From positions 62,001-126,000 of the forward strand of contig VIIQ02000100.1 of assembly GCA_007449985.2 (NCBI GenBank): 64,000 bases of DNA, written 5' to 3'. How positions within the stretch are numbered: the first letter of the stretch is position 1; each line of letters opens with the position of its first letter. Shown piece by piece: positions 54,001 through 64,000 of the stretch. The notes under the pieces were generated by a model that ran no database searches, was not told the origin of the DNA, and was given only the letters and a program-made list of their open reading frames with translations. A program made the translations under genes and the position numbers. The stretch is from Desmodesmus armatus. Lineage: Eukaryota > Chlorophyta > Chlorophyceae > Sphaeropleales > Scenedesmaceae.

Positions 54001-55469
54001 GGTTGTGATCATGCTCCAGGTTCAGTGTCTCCTGCACACTGCAGCATCTCCGCCACTTCTGAATGTGTGCTGGCGGCGCAGGTGTTGCATGAGGTCACCC
54101 ATGCTGCCTGTCCTGCCAGTGTCCACCCTTTGCACATCGCCAGTGCTCCCATCACGCTGGCCACTGCGGTCAAGCTGTGTGGCTGTGACGGTTGCATGAC
54201 AGTTTGACCAGTGCTGTCAAACGCGGACCTTCATGAAGTCATTTGTCCCCCAATCATCTGTCGGCCTGGCCAAAAGCAGACGTGCTCAGCAGCTGCACTG
54301 CTCGAGTTGGTTGCGTGCTATGTCTGTCGTGTGCATAGCAGTCGGTGTGTGCACCTCCACCCTGGCTGAGTTGTGCTTGTGGTGTGCAGTTGCAAGGTTG
54401 TTTTGGACCTTCAGGCACTGTGCCCCAAGGTCTTCAGGTGTGCTGCGCACTCTATACATACAGTAGGTAGGTGATGATGTGCTTGTGGTGGGCCCGTCAG
54501 GGCAACAAGATGAAAGTGCAAGGACTCTCTGTAACAAGCACAATGTGTTTGTGAAGTTGGCTGCCACATGACGGCTGGATCGCATTGCACGTTGAGAGTG
54601 TCAAGACCCAGTGCCTTGTTGATAACGCTTGCAGCCTTATGTCGGGCCCTGTCAATTGTTCCAACGCTTGACATGCCACACTTTGAGCAGTGAGAAGCTG
54701 TGCAGCTGTCTGACCTGAACACCACCACCCTGCATAATCATTGAGTGCTGATGACCCTTCTTGAACTGCCTAAGCTAGCTTGCATGGCGGTTTCCCTTGC
54801 TCCCGCTGACTTGCAAGTGCATCTCCCTGTGAGCTGGCTTGCGGACGCACCAACACCTGTGCTTTCATGCCAACAAAATTGCTGAGTTTTTAGTGGTGTA
54901 CCATCTAGGCAGCCACTGAGCAATTACTGACGATGTCATCCTGCTGACTCCCCTCTGCGAGGGATGCCAAGACAGAAAGTGTGCCCCTTTCGAGCCTGAA
55001 AATGATACACCCCTCAGGGGCTTACTTGCCAGGACAGAAGTTTGCCCCTTTCGAGCCTGAGAATGATTCACCCCTCAAAAGGACTTGCTTGCTACATGTG
55101 CACCATTCACTCCATTCACTTTGTCTACCGGGGCCTGTGATCCGTGGACGTCGTTGACACTCCACCACCCGTCATGTCAGCCATAAAGCCCAGAACCCAG
55201 TGAACACTCTCCCAGAACAGCCTAGCGCTCAAACACAGCACAACACTAAACACACGGCACGCACTCATCAAGCACAGTCAACAACCAGCTGCACACCAGC
55301 TGCCCAAGCGGCTGAAACCACCCAGCTCTGCAATACACACAAGGCAGCAGCTGCAGACGCTGCTGACCACTCAAAACACACTGCCTGCGCACACAGGCGG
55401 CTGCTGCTGCTGCAGCAGCTGCCGCCGCCTCCAGCTGGATACAGTACAAAAGCTGCAGGGGCCTGCTGC
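51049..55469. other. 4.4-kb region without a supported gene
   Basis: Many frames are open but none shows a domain, coherent exon series or family motif. From about 51.05 to 54.7 kb the plus strand is strongly T- and G-rich, resembling introns and 3' UTRs of plus-strand genes in this window. After about 55.1 kb it is C/A-rich, resembling minus-strand transcripts. It may be a very long 3' UTR, a non-coding RNA, or a decayed gene. Confidence 0.5.
54966..55076. repeat. Two tandem copies of a 62-bp repeat
   Basis: Copies at about 54966-55015 and 55028-55076 share GCCAnGACAGAA, GCCCCTTTCGAGCCTGA and CACCCCTC, with a few mismatches. No coding frame is conserved. It sits near the point where strand composition changes. 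Confidence 0.85.
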
Positions 55470-57673
55470 TTAGTCGAAGGAAGGCCACAAGCAGGTCAGG
55501 GGGATGGTCACGCCCTGGACGTTCTCAGAGCTTGGTGTGACGCAGTGGTGGATGTTGGCCATCTGCAGGACACACAGCAACAGCAGGACATCAACAGGCA
55601 TCAGCAGCAGCACACCAGGTACACCCGACTAGTAGTCCATAACCCACCTAAGCTTTCTGACGAGGCGAATGATCTGAAGTGCTGAAGGATCGCCCTGCTG
55701 GTACTATATGGACGAAACTCAACAGCAGCAGCAATAAGTGGCAACCAGTCAGGCAAAAAACCCACAAAAAGGCAGAATGGAAGCCGTGTGCTGTGCTTAC
55801 CCAGTTGTTGGCTGCAGGGTTGCTGAGGTGGTCTGCCAGGTCGCCCAGGGGGCCCTTGCCGGTGGCCTGTGCCTGTGGAGACAAGCAGCAGCAAAACAGC
55901 ACAAATGGATGCATGAGCACAGCAAAGCCCCCACAATCTGTCTGTTCATGTCCACTGACTGTCACTGCTGCACTCCACCCAGCCACCCAACATGAAGTGC
56001 AACTGTACAAGCGGCACGCAGCAGCCGGCCAGCCACGAATATCAGCACACAACATGCATAACATCCTATTGGACACACCCTTGCTGTAGTCCAAGCCAGC
56101 TGTCCAGGCCTGCTGGCTGTGCAACACGCTTCCTTCCCCAATCAGACATGTGTTGCCTCTCAACACATAACAAAAATCCTGGTCAGGGAATGGCCGCTCT
56201 GCCAACTAACGCACCTGCAGGACGAAGCCCATAAATGCCACCATGGCAATGCGGCCGTTCTTGATCTCCTTGGTCTGCAGCTCCTTGAAGTTGCCCTTGC
56301 TGAAGCCCAGGGGGTCAAAGAGCCTGCCACCGGGGTAGCCCATCTCGGGGTTGGGCACCTTGTTGCCCTTGAAGATGGGGTCCTGTGTGTGTGTGTGGGG
56401 GGGGGGGGGAGGGCAGGAGGGACAAAGCCACAGCACACCTCAGCAACGGCAGTTTGCCAGTCCCAGCCAAGTCAATCTCTGCGATGGTAATGTCGCCGTG
56501 TGTCTAGCAGAGGTACGCTAGCTGCAGCGCTAATGTCACACCTTATCACTGTGGACTCAAACAACAGTCCTAACGCCTTCAATACATGATTGAAGGGTGC
56601 ATCTGCATGAAAACAGCAGCAGATGAGGATGCATCAACCTGTGTGCCCCACACCTATTCTGCCTGCAGGTCACATAAACCCTGCGTGAGATGCAGCCGCT
56701 TCCGCTGCTTTTGACTCTCACCCCCACGCAATTCCCTCTGCCTGCTGCTGCCAGCTGCTCCACCAGCCCGGCTCTGTTTCCATCCTACAGAACCTACGCT
56801 GGCAGCAGTAGCCCGTGCCCCAAGGTACAGCAGAACCATCGCTCCACCACGAAGCACCCCCACAGACAGCAACAGCCTGAATCTTGCCTGCCCGATTTGC
56901 AAGAGAAGTGCTGCAGCTGACAAGCTCTGGCCCCTGCCAAGGCTTTCTCTGCAATTATCCCTGCACCTGCTGCTGCTGCGTACCTCGTTGACTGAACCGA
57001 AGTTCTTGTAGTCCTGCCACCTGAGAACCTCCACAAAGTGCATCAGGATGAACTCCCATGCCAGGAGGCCGCCCATGTTGATGTTCTTGAATGGGCCGGG
57101 CAGGTTCTCTGGCAGGCCTGCCTCGTACCAGAACACATCTGGGCGCAGGATCTCCTGGCCAAGCACACCAGCAACACCCAGCATGGCCCAGCGTGCGTGG
57201 ACCAGCTCAGACTGGCGGTACCTGCACAAAAGGGTGCAAAAATGCAAACCATTGATGCATGACTGTATCACCACCGTTCTATGCAACAGGAAGCTCCTTG
57301 GCTGCAACACCAGCGCTTGGCACACTCCCGCACCCGCTGCTGTGCTCTGCAGCAAGATACTCACCACCTCAGAGCGGTGGGGTTGGCACCCAGGCCGAGA
57401 GGGTCAAAACCTGCAGGCAAACCCACATCTGTCACCCATCGGGACTATCACTGCGCCAAAATGTGGGCACTGCTAAATGGATTGCATCTTCCCACCATAG
57501 TCGCCCGCCAGTGTGCCATCCAGGTATGTTGGTGCGACAACATCGGGTGCCCACAGCTTCCTGCTGGCTGCTGCGCGGACGACCACGCTGCTGCGGGCAG
57601 CAGGAGCGCGGATTGCGCTCCTGGACTGCACCTGCTGGCCAAAGCAAGCCTTCTGTGCACGCATGGCAGCCAT
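55470..57673 (-). CDS. LHCA: Photosystem I light-harvesting chlorophyll a/b-binding protein
   Basis: Six exons: 57673-57496, 57410-57365, 57221-56984, 56382-56215, 55872-55801 and 55562-55470 (TAA), giving 264 residues. The first about 40 residues form a plastid transit peptide (Ala/Arg/Ser/Val, ending near SSVVVRAAA). Mature-protein motifs: [14 protein letters not shown]; helix [12 protein letters not shown] with Glu-Arg pairing and a His ligand; helix [20 protein letters not shown]; the loop [13 protein letters not shown]; helix [20 protein letters not shown]; and a C-terminal [10 protein letters not shown]. This is the LHCA pattern, closest in memory to Chlamydomonas PSI antenna proteins, but the exact number is not assigned. 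The helix-B ligand is His, not the Asn that gives red chlorophyll forms in plant Lhca3/4. The intron before exon 4 carries GT and poly-G runs near 56390-56410. Confidence 0.95.
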
Positions 57674-58089
57674 TGTGAACAAGTAAGGCTGTGTGAGTGA
57701 CGTTGGAGCGTGAGAGCTGGCTCAGAGAGCTTCTGCAAGCCCTTTCCGTCCGGGCACGGGCTCGCTTGCTAGACCCCAAAGCCCCAGCGAGATTTCAAGA
57801 TCCGTGTTGCTGGGCACTCCACAGGTCCGAAAGTATACCAAGTAAATAAACTGATTATTTTAGTGCTGGGCGGTTCACCAGTCGGTAATTGTTGACCACA
57901 GCATGCTCACCACGTGCATGGATCACTGCTCAACACTTCAGCTGGGAACCAAGCACTACAGGACCCGCAAATCCTTGCATGTAGACATACATTCACCCTG
58001 GATCACATGTCACCCAGCCTAGTGCAACGAGCAGTAGGCTGGCAGCCATGCTTTGGGACGGGAAGTCATGGCCCCTCCATCAATCATTC
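57674..58089. other. LHCA upstream region
   Basis: About 415 bp between the LHCA start codon and the left inverted-repeat copy must hold the LHCA promoter. I see no gene and no RNA. Confidence 0.5.
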
Positions 58090-58455
58090 GCTTGTGACAG
58101 GCTGCCTGCTTGCAGTCGGAAAGGTGTCCGTTAGGGGCTGAGGGTTTGAATTTGACAGCTCAAGGGGCTTTGGGGCCCTCATAAGCCGAGCACTTGTCCT
58201 GCAACAAGCACACACTTCCTTGCACTGCAAGAAGAACATCCGTTGTCTACACGTACACAAAGGCTTTCCTGTGCACTTGACTACTGTTCAACAGTACCCA
58301 CTGCACCCAGCACAAACACGTCAACATGGCCACCCTCCGTGCCCCTACAGCTCGCCCTGATGAGGAGAATGCCGCCCCCAAGCTCAAGGGCGTGAAGGCA
58401 GACGCAGCAGAAGGAGGTGAACAGCAACAGCAACTGCACAAATGCAGGACGCAGG
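58090..58455 (+). pseudogene. Inverted duplicate of cyclin B promoter and exon 1
   Basis: This 366-bp stretch is a near-identical reverse complement of 61525-61902. It contains the upstream region, an ATG at 58326 and a first exon beginning [20 protein letters not shown], then a donor GT after 58416. Relative to the intact copy exon 1 is 13 nt shorter (91 versus 104 nt), which changes splice phase and removes the Arg residues that start the destruction box. Downstream there is no exon 2 in this orientation. As it stands it is a promoter with an orphan exon, pointing toward the cyclin gene's 3' end. Confidence 0.88.
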
Positions 58456-59378
58456 AGTTTCACCCTGTCATTCCATAGCCCAACATGCCTGGAACGGCCT
58501 ATCGTGTCATGGAGGGCCACAGGCTGCAACCGGCTGCACAGCGTCCTGAGCAGTCATTGCATCCGCAGCCTCAGACCATCCGAGGTGTGGAACAGACTTA
58601 CAACACACCAGCAAGCTGCCTTCAAACGACGGCCCAGTAGCAAGCATTACGTGCAAAGGGTGTAGGCCAAGTGCATCAGGCTGCCCACCGCAACCGTTCA
58701 CTGTCTGTTGGTTAGCACCTGGGACAATAAAAGAATGGCGACTTTGTGCAGGTTGGTGTGACGAAGCCAGCTCAGGGTGTGAGGAGACTGAACTGCCTTG
58801 GCATTCAACTCTAACAGCCAATACACATTTACTGCTCCCTGCAAGCGCATCAGTGAGTTACAGGATGCATGACCAAACCCCTGGTACAGTGCGCACAGAT
58901 GCAGAGTTCAACAATGATGGAACGGATTCATTTCAGGAAGAAGCTGCTGGCAGCGCACCCCTACGGAGGCATGCTGCAGCACGCCGTTAATCAAATCAGC
59001 ATTGGACATGCCGCCAGGACATGCAAGAGGGGAAGACACAGGGGCCCAGGTGGGGAGCACTCGTGCACAGTGCATGGACGCTGCCAAAACCATGGGGACA
59101 AAACAAACAGCTCACACTGCCTACATGCAGGGTTCTGTGCACGGGGCCCCCACAAGTGCTGCACGAGCCAGCACCATACCCATGTAACAGCAATCAGAAC
59201 AGCCAAGCCAGACAGGGCCTATGCAGTGCGGTGCTGGCCTAGCACCATATGAGCTGCCCAAAGGAGACAGCCAAGGAACCAATGAGGAGCCAAAACACCA
59301 AGATACAGCACACACACACAGCTGCAAACAACACACTTGAGAAACAACGGCGCCTAGCGTCTGGCAGGAGCCAGACGG
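58456..59378. other. Between the orphan exon and the cyclin B stop
   Basis: About 920 bp must contain the cyclin 3' UTR; TTACA at 58858-58862 reads TGTAA on the minus strand and could be its poly(A) signal. No gene was recognised. Confidence 0.45.
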
Positions 59379-61666
59379 TTAGATGTCGGTTGCCTCTGGC
59401 AGCACTGGCACCTCCACGCGAGCCACCTCGCCAAACTTGCTGCTGCAGTGCTTCTTGTAGACGGCGCGCAGCGAGCTCTCTGGGGCCTTGCGCATCAAGC
59501 TCACAATGTACCTGCAGCCCATGCATCAGCGGGTCAACAGGCTAGAGTCAGGCACAACCGCCTTGAGTCGTTGGTAGTTGAACATGTAAGGATACACAAA
59601 GCCATCCATGCCAAACCAAACAGCTGTGTGCAGCATTTCTGGGCCAAGCAGTGTGCAAGGACGCAGAGACGGTGGGCTGTGCGCAGTGCCTACCTTGCTG
59701 CAGGCAGCACCTCCTCCAGCTTGTAGCGGCTGTGGCGTGCCAGCGCACGCGGGAAGGTGTCAGCACGGCCCAGCGCAGTTAGCGCCACGTACAGCACGGC
59801 AGCGGACAGCATGCTGAGGGGGTGGCGGGACGATGACAGGTCCACCAGACACAGCTCTGACAGGTACTCACACATCTGGTTCACCTGCAGCAGCCAATAC
59901 ATCGTAAACATGTTGGGAACAAGAGAAGATGTTGTTTGACATTGAGCAAGGGATGTTGTGTAGCCAAAAGCAACATGCAGGCTGTGAACACAAGCCAGGT
60001 GAAAGAAACGAGGTGCAGCTGGCCAACCACACAGGCCCAAAAGTGACATGACGCAAAGTCCTCACCTTGAGGTCCTCCTGCACGCCGGCAGCCTTGCGGA
60101 AGCGGGCGTTGAAAAGGTAGCATGTTGGCACCGTGAGGTCGTACTGCAGTGTTGCCAGCATCTGCTTCTCCATGCCCAGTATGTCCTCCCTGCAGGCACA
60201 GGACATTGGCAGCATGTGAGCATCCAGCTGCACAGAAATCAACATACGGCTGGCGCACGAGTCCAACGGCCCTTTGACTCCTGCTTGCTGTTTGCAGCAC
60301 AATGCCAGCAACCACAAAACACAGTCTTATGCGCACCGTGTGTAGGCCTTGTCAGAGATGTAGACGAAGTCGTTGACCTCTGGCGCCCAGATCTCCTCGT
60401 ACTTGGAGGCAATCAGCATGGCGGTGACGCCAACCTGCAGGACATCAGAAAGCACAGGGTCAATCACTTGCTGGTGGTGGTGCCACTATCCTGCACCCCA
60501 GCACAGAGGGTCAAGCAGTAAGAGATGGCGCAGCAAGCTCACCAGCTGCAGGCGCTTGCGTGTGACGTTGCGGATGGCCAGGTAGCGGTCGATGATGTTG
60601 CATGTCAGGTAGAGGGTCTCGGGCATCAGCTGCAGCAGAAACAGGGGCCAGCACAAGCCATCAATTTGTCAGCTCTGAACAAAAGGCTGCAGCAGTGAAG
60701 TCACAAGGCTGCTCTGCAGGATTTTCTGAAGGACAGCAAGGACTGCACCATTATCAACTGTCTCGCACCTTGAACTTGAGGTGCACCTCGACCAGCCAGT
60801 CGATCAAGATGCCACGCATCTTCTCGTTGATCTCCACCTGCAGGTGAAAACAATTGCTGTGATGAACAGGTGCTGCGAGCAAGCACGCAGCCTTGGGCCT
60901 CCCAGCTGCAGACACTGTGTGTTGAGCTGCCCAGCCAGCAGCTGCACTTTGCCCACCTGTGACTTCATGTAGTCAAAGGACACGCTGAACTTGGGCTCCA
61001 CCCGCCTGTAGTAGTCATAAATGCTGCTAGCATACTCTGCAGCTGCCAGAGGGTTGTCCTTGTCAACGCTGTCGATGTCTGGCAGGGGGGAGAGGGGCAC
61101 AGCTGCTTTGGGGATGGCAGATTCTGCCCTGTTCTGCAGCAGGGAGCTGAGGCTGACGCCTGCTGGGCGGCTGCTCTGAGACACCTTGGAGCGCAGGGCA
61201 GCTGCTGTGGCATTGGGATCACGTGGGCGAAGGCTGGTTGTGGGCTTGACACCTGCAGCCTGCACATCATCAAGCAGCAGACGTTTGAGCAGCGCGCAAC
61301 AACGCCTGCACGAAAGCCCCGGCTGCTTACACGGATGATACGCGTTGTAATTGATGGCAATGCACGTCAAAAGGCGTGTGCTGACGTGCTGGCTGTTGGC
61401 TGATTGTCTCGGACCTTGTCTTTGGCTGCCTGGGAACGGGTGGTCACGCCCTGGATGTTGCCGATGTCTCCAAAAGCCCTGCGAAACGGAACCAACATCG
61501 TGGCGTGAGCAAGTGCTGGCTTGCCCTGCGTCCTAGTTTGTGCATTTGCTGTTGCTGTTCACCTCCTCCTGCTGTCTCCTGCTCCTGCGTCTGCCTTCAC
61601 GCCCTTGAGCTTGGGGGCAGCATTCTCCTCATCAGGGCGAGCTGTAGGGGCACGGAGGGTGGCCAT
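59379..61666 (-). CDS. CYCB1: B-type mitotic cyclin
   Basis: This is the regulatory subunit of the mitotic cyclin-dependent kinase. Nine exons: 61666-61563, 61478-61415, 61259-60957, 60837-60769, 60629-60543, 60434-60337, 60189-60066, 59884-59694 and 59511-59379 (TAA), together 1173 nt, 390 residues. The cyclin box is clear: [74 protein letters not shown]; the C-terminal cyclin fold follows ([18 protein letters not shown]). A destruction box RRAFGDIGN spans the exon 1/2 junction; plants and algae usually have Leu where Phe stands. DIDxxDxxNPL and the D-box sequence fit cyclin B over A. The gene body lies between inverted copies of its own promoter and exon 1. Confidence 0.94.
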
Positions 61667-61902
61667 GTTGACGTGTTTGTGCTGGGTGCAGTGGGTACTG
61701 TTGAACAGTAGTCAAGTGCACAGGAAAGCCTTTGTGTACGTGTAGACAACGGATGTTCTTCTTGCAGTGCAAGGAAGTGTGTGCTTGTTGCAGGACAAGT
61801 GCTCGGCTTATGAGGGCCCCAAAGCCCCTTGAGCTGTCAAATTCAAACCCTCAGCCCCTAACGGACACCTTTCCGACTGCAAGCAGGCAGCCTGTCACAA
61901 GC
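61525..61902 (-). repeat. Right arm of the inverted repeat: cyclin B promoter and exon 1
   Basis: This 378-bp segment is the functional copy: upstream region, ATG at 61666, exon 1 and the first part of intron 1. Its reverse complement is at 58090-58455. The arms are 3.07 kb apart. Identity is nearly complete upstream of the ATG and falls slightly in the last 60 bp (small indels and substitutions near 61525-61600). Confidence 0.9.
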
Positions 61903-62412
61903 AGCATGACGCTGATGGTGGCACAAGTCAGCTTTTACACGTGCACAACAGGCCAGCATGCTGCTGGTTTCCCCTTGTGAGTTGAGGATCTTGGAATGTG
62001 GGCTGCACAGCAGACAGCACATGAGCAATTCTCAATCTACTTTGCAACAACATGCCGTTGTGTGCCAGAGAACAGAACATCAGCTGCTCGCTGGGCGATC
62101 CATCTCTGCCTGGTCTGGTTGCTGCTGTGCTGCACAGCAGGCTCCCTCTCGGCTGACAGGCAGCTCGTCGGCAACAGTGATTGGGCGAACAACCTAATCC
62201 ATAGTGCGCGATACAGCATCTGCCTGCCTGTCTGCTTGCCCAAAGCCCAACTGTGCTGGCCGGGCTTGGTGCAAGGGGGGGCAAGTGGAGTAATGGAGGG
62301 CTGCCGCAAAGACTGACAACACGCACAAGCAATCAAGTGCCCAGCATAGCAGCTGGCACAGATATGCACGTCCACAACGCTGCACTGCACTGCAGTCTCC
62401 TGCACCTGCAAG
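61903..62412. other. Intergenic: XPG 3' flank and cyclin B far upstream
   Basis: About 510 bp with no supported gene. TTACA at about 61936-61940 reads TGTAA on the minus strand and could end the XPG-type transcript. Confidence 0.45.
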
Positions 62413-63956
62413 CTACTCCACCTCCTCTGCCACTTCTTCATCACCTACTACATCTGGCTCCTTAGCCAGCACCCCACCGCCCTTCTGCAGGTCGGGCATG
62501 TGATCAGTGTTGGCATAGAACAGCTCAGGGTTGACATCGCTGCCCGAAGCTGCCACAATGGCTGTGACTGCCTGCTGCAGGCGCTTGCTGCGGATCTTGG
62601 CGAAGCGCTGCTTGTGGGTGAGGAACTGGTCAATGCGCAGCTGCGTGGTGCGCTCAGAATATGATGTCAGCACAGGGCGCAGCAAGTCATCAGCCTTGGC
62701 CTTATCCCAGCCAAAGTAGTCCCTGCAGGCAAGCAGAGACGCAAAATCCACAGATGTCAACAGATTGATGGATGGACAGGACGCCATGTGGCCGCCAGAA
62801 ACCAACCACATGCAGTCCACGTCTGTACCCACACATGCATGTACCCGCACATGCGTGCTGGTCCCGTGCTTTGGTTCAAAGCCAAAGTGTGGCGTTGAAA
62901 GCATCACCAACAAGTCATCCTGCATGATCCCCAGGTGGCTTGGGTCCCGGTGGCTCACTCACCTGCAGAACTGCATGAGCAGGTCACCGCTTGGCCTGCC
63001 AAAGAGGAACTTGGCTGGGTTGCGGTCCACCAACGGCTGCAGGTAGGCCTCATGCACGCGGCTGCTGGGAAAGTTTGCGGGCACGTGCCAGCTGCGCGTC
63101 ACACCCCTGTGAGTGGCCTTGAAGCGCTTCTGTGCTGGGGTGTCACCAGCCAGCTGCTCTGATTCCTGCTGCTGGCTGTGTTCTTGCTGCACTCCGCTGC
63201 CTTCTTTCTGGCTGCTGCTTTCCTGCGCTGTGGTGCTGGCAACCCCAGGTACTGCTGCATCTCCATCACCAGAGGCTGCACCTGCTGCCTCGTCAGCTGA
63301 GCTGTCATCACCGCTGCCGCTGCCGCCATCTCTAGCAGCTGCCGCGCCCCGCCCCTTCCTACCACCACGCCCCCTGGCACTACCCCTGCCCCTTGCCCCT
63401 CGCCTCCCCCTGCTTGAAGTGCCCCTGGCCCCTGCTCTGCCGCGGCCCCCCTTCTTCTTGCCGGCTGCCTCGGTGCGCTGCTGCGCGGCGCTGCTCTGGC
63501 CCTTGGCGTCCTGCAGGGCGGCACTAGCAGCTGCAAGGATGCGCTCATCTGGGCTGTCAGCCCACTGCTTGAACCCTGCTAGGCCCTCCAGGCCATCAGG
63601 CCATGCTGACACCACCTCCAGGGCATTCACCACCCCAATGCCAGCAACACCCTCTGTGTAGTCCGACCCCAGCAACATGGCCAAACACACCTGCACACAC
63701 AGGCGACAAAGTCAGCTCTGGCGGCCCAGCAGTCCAGATGCTGCACTGCAGTGCTGAGCGCCCACAAACTGCAGACACACCCGCAGCTGGGTGCACGCCA
63801 AGCCTTCAGTGCTGCATCGGCCCCTCACAGCAGCATTGCACAGCGCACTTCACCACCACAGAGGTTGCAGAGGCTAGACTGCGCACACTTACCAGTCTGC
63901 CCCGGTCCACTCCAAGCTCCCTCTCTATGTCAGACATGTGATACTCCTCAACATAC
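62413..63956 (-). CDS. UVH3: XPG/ERCC5-type DNA repair endonuclease, C-terminal part (runs off right edge)
   Basis: A structure-specific FEN1-family nuclease making the 3' incision in nucleotide excision repair. Visible exons: 63956-63893, 63690-62963 and 62722-62413 (TAG). The first encodes YVEEYHMSDIERELGVDRGR. The second continues CLAMLLGSDYTEGVAGIGVV, with the I-region aspartate of GSDYTEG and the helix-turn-helix, then after an insert the stretch NFPSSRVHEAYLQP and GRPSGDLLMQFCR. The last has DYFGWDKAKADDLLRPVL and QRFAKIRSKR, typical of XPG over FEN1 or EXO1. An Arg/Gly-rich then acidic Ser/Gln-rich insert of about 130 residues (63200-63540) interrupts the family core. No PIP box was recognised at the acidic C-terminus. 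The N-region is beyond the window. Confidence 0.9.
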
Positions 63957-64000
63957 CTGCAGCCAGCACGGCAGCACAATGAGAGGCATGGGCGCCCAGC

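Noticed and set aside
51378..54728. Many frames of 60-120 codons on both strands between 51 and 55 kb
   Set aside because: They are mutually overlapping, Cys/Val/Leu-rich because of the T/G skew, and lack coherent exon joins or motifs.

Overview
This is a nuclear window from a green alga, most likely a core chlorophyte. Three things point there: a PSI-type chlorophyll a/b-binding protein gene with a plastid transit peptide, genes built from many short exons with GT...TGCAG introns, and UGUAA-type candidate poly(A) signals. Plant-type (TTTAGGG) telomere-like units lie in one intron. No bacterial, organellar or viral gene block was seen. All gene models are hand-built from reading frames, splice sites and remembered family motifs; single-base errors at exon edges are possible.

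Layout. 1-2.8 kb: a circularly permuted tRNA-Ser(AGA) gene (minus strand) followed by a field of short dispersed repeats. 2.8-12.5 kb: the N-terminal half of a sucrose synthase gene (minus), whose introns are large and hold a (CA)n tract, other repeats and an intact tRNA-Asn(GUU) in antisense. 13.1-21.3 kb: mitochondrial 2-oxoglutarate dehydrogenase E1 (minus). 22-31.9 kb: a large single-module NRPS-like gene (plus) with condensation-like, adenylation, carrier, transmembrane and tandem hexapeptide regions, the architecture of bacterial epsilon-poly-lysine synthetase. 33.0-40.4 kb: replicative helicase subunit MCM6 (plus). 42.1-43.2 kb: a secreted fasciclin (FAS1) protein (minus). 44.0-49.4 kb: a TORTIFOLIA1/SPIRAL2-like HEAT-repeat microtubule protein (plus). 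49.8-51.0 kb: an unrecognised 190-residue protein (plus). 51.0-55.5 kb: no convincing gene. 55.5-57.7 kb: LHCA (minus). 58.1-61.9 kb: a B-type cyclin gene (minus) lying between two inverted copies of its own promoter and first exon. 62.4 kb to the right edge: the 3' part of an XPG/ERCC5-type repair nuclease (minus).

The genes are a mixed eukaryotic neighbourhood, not an operon: carbon metabolism (sucrose synthase, OGDH), cell cycle and DNA maintenance (MCM6, cyclin B, XPG), cytoskeleton, photosynthesis, and one candidate secondary-metabolism or homopolymer synthetase. The observations most worth following up are the permuted tRNA-Ser with its matching leader/trailer helix, the poly-lysine-synthetase-like NRPS, the sucrose synthase in a probable chlorophyte, and the promoter/exon-1 inverted repeat around cyclin B.
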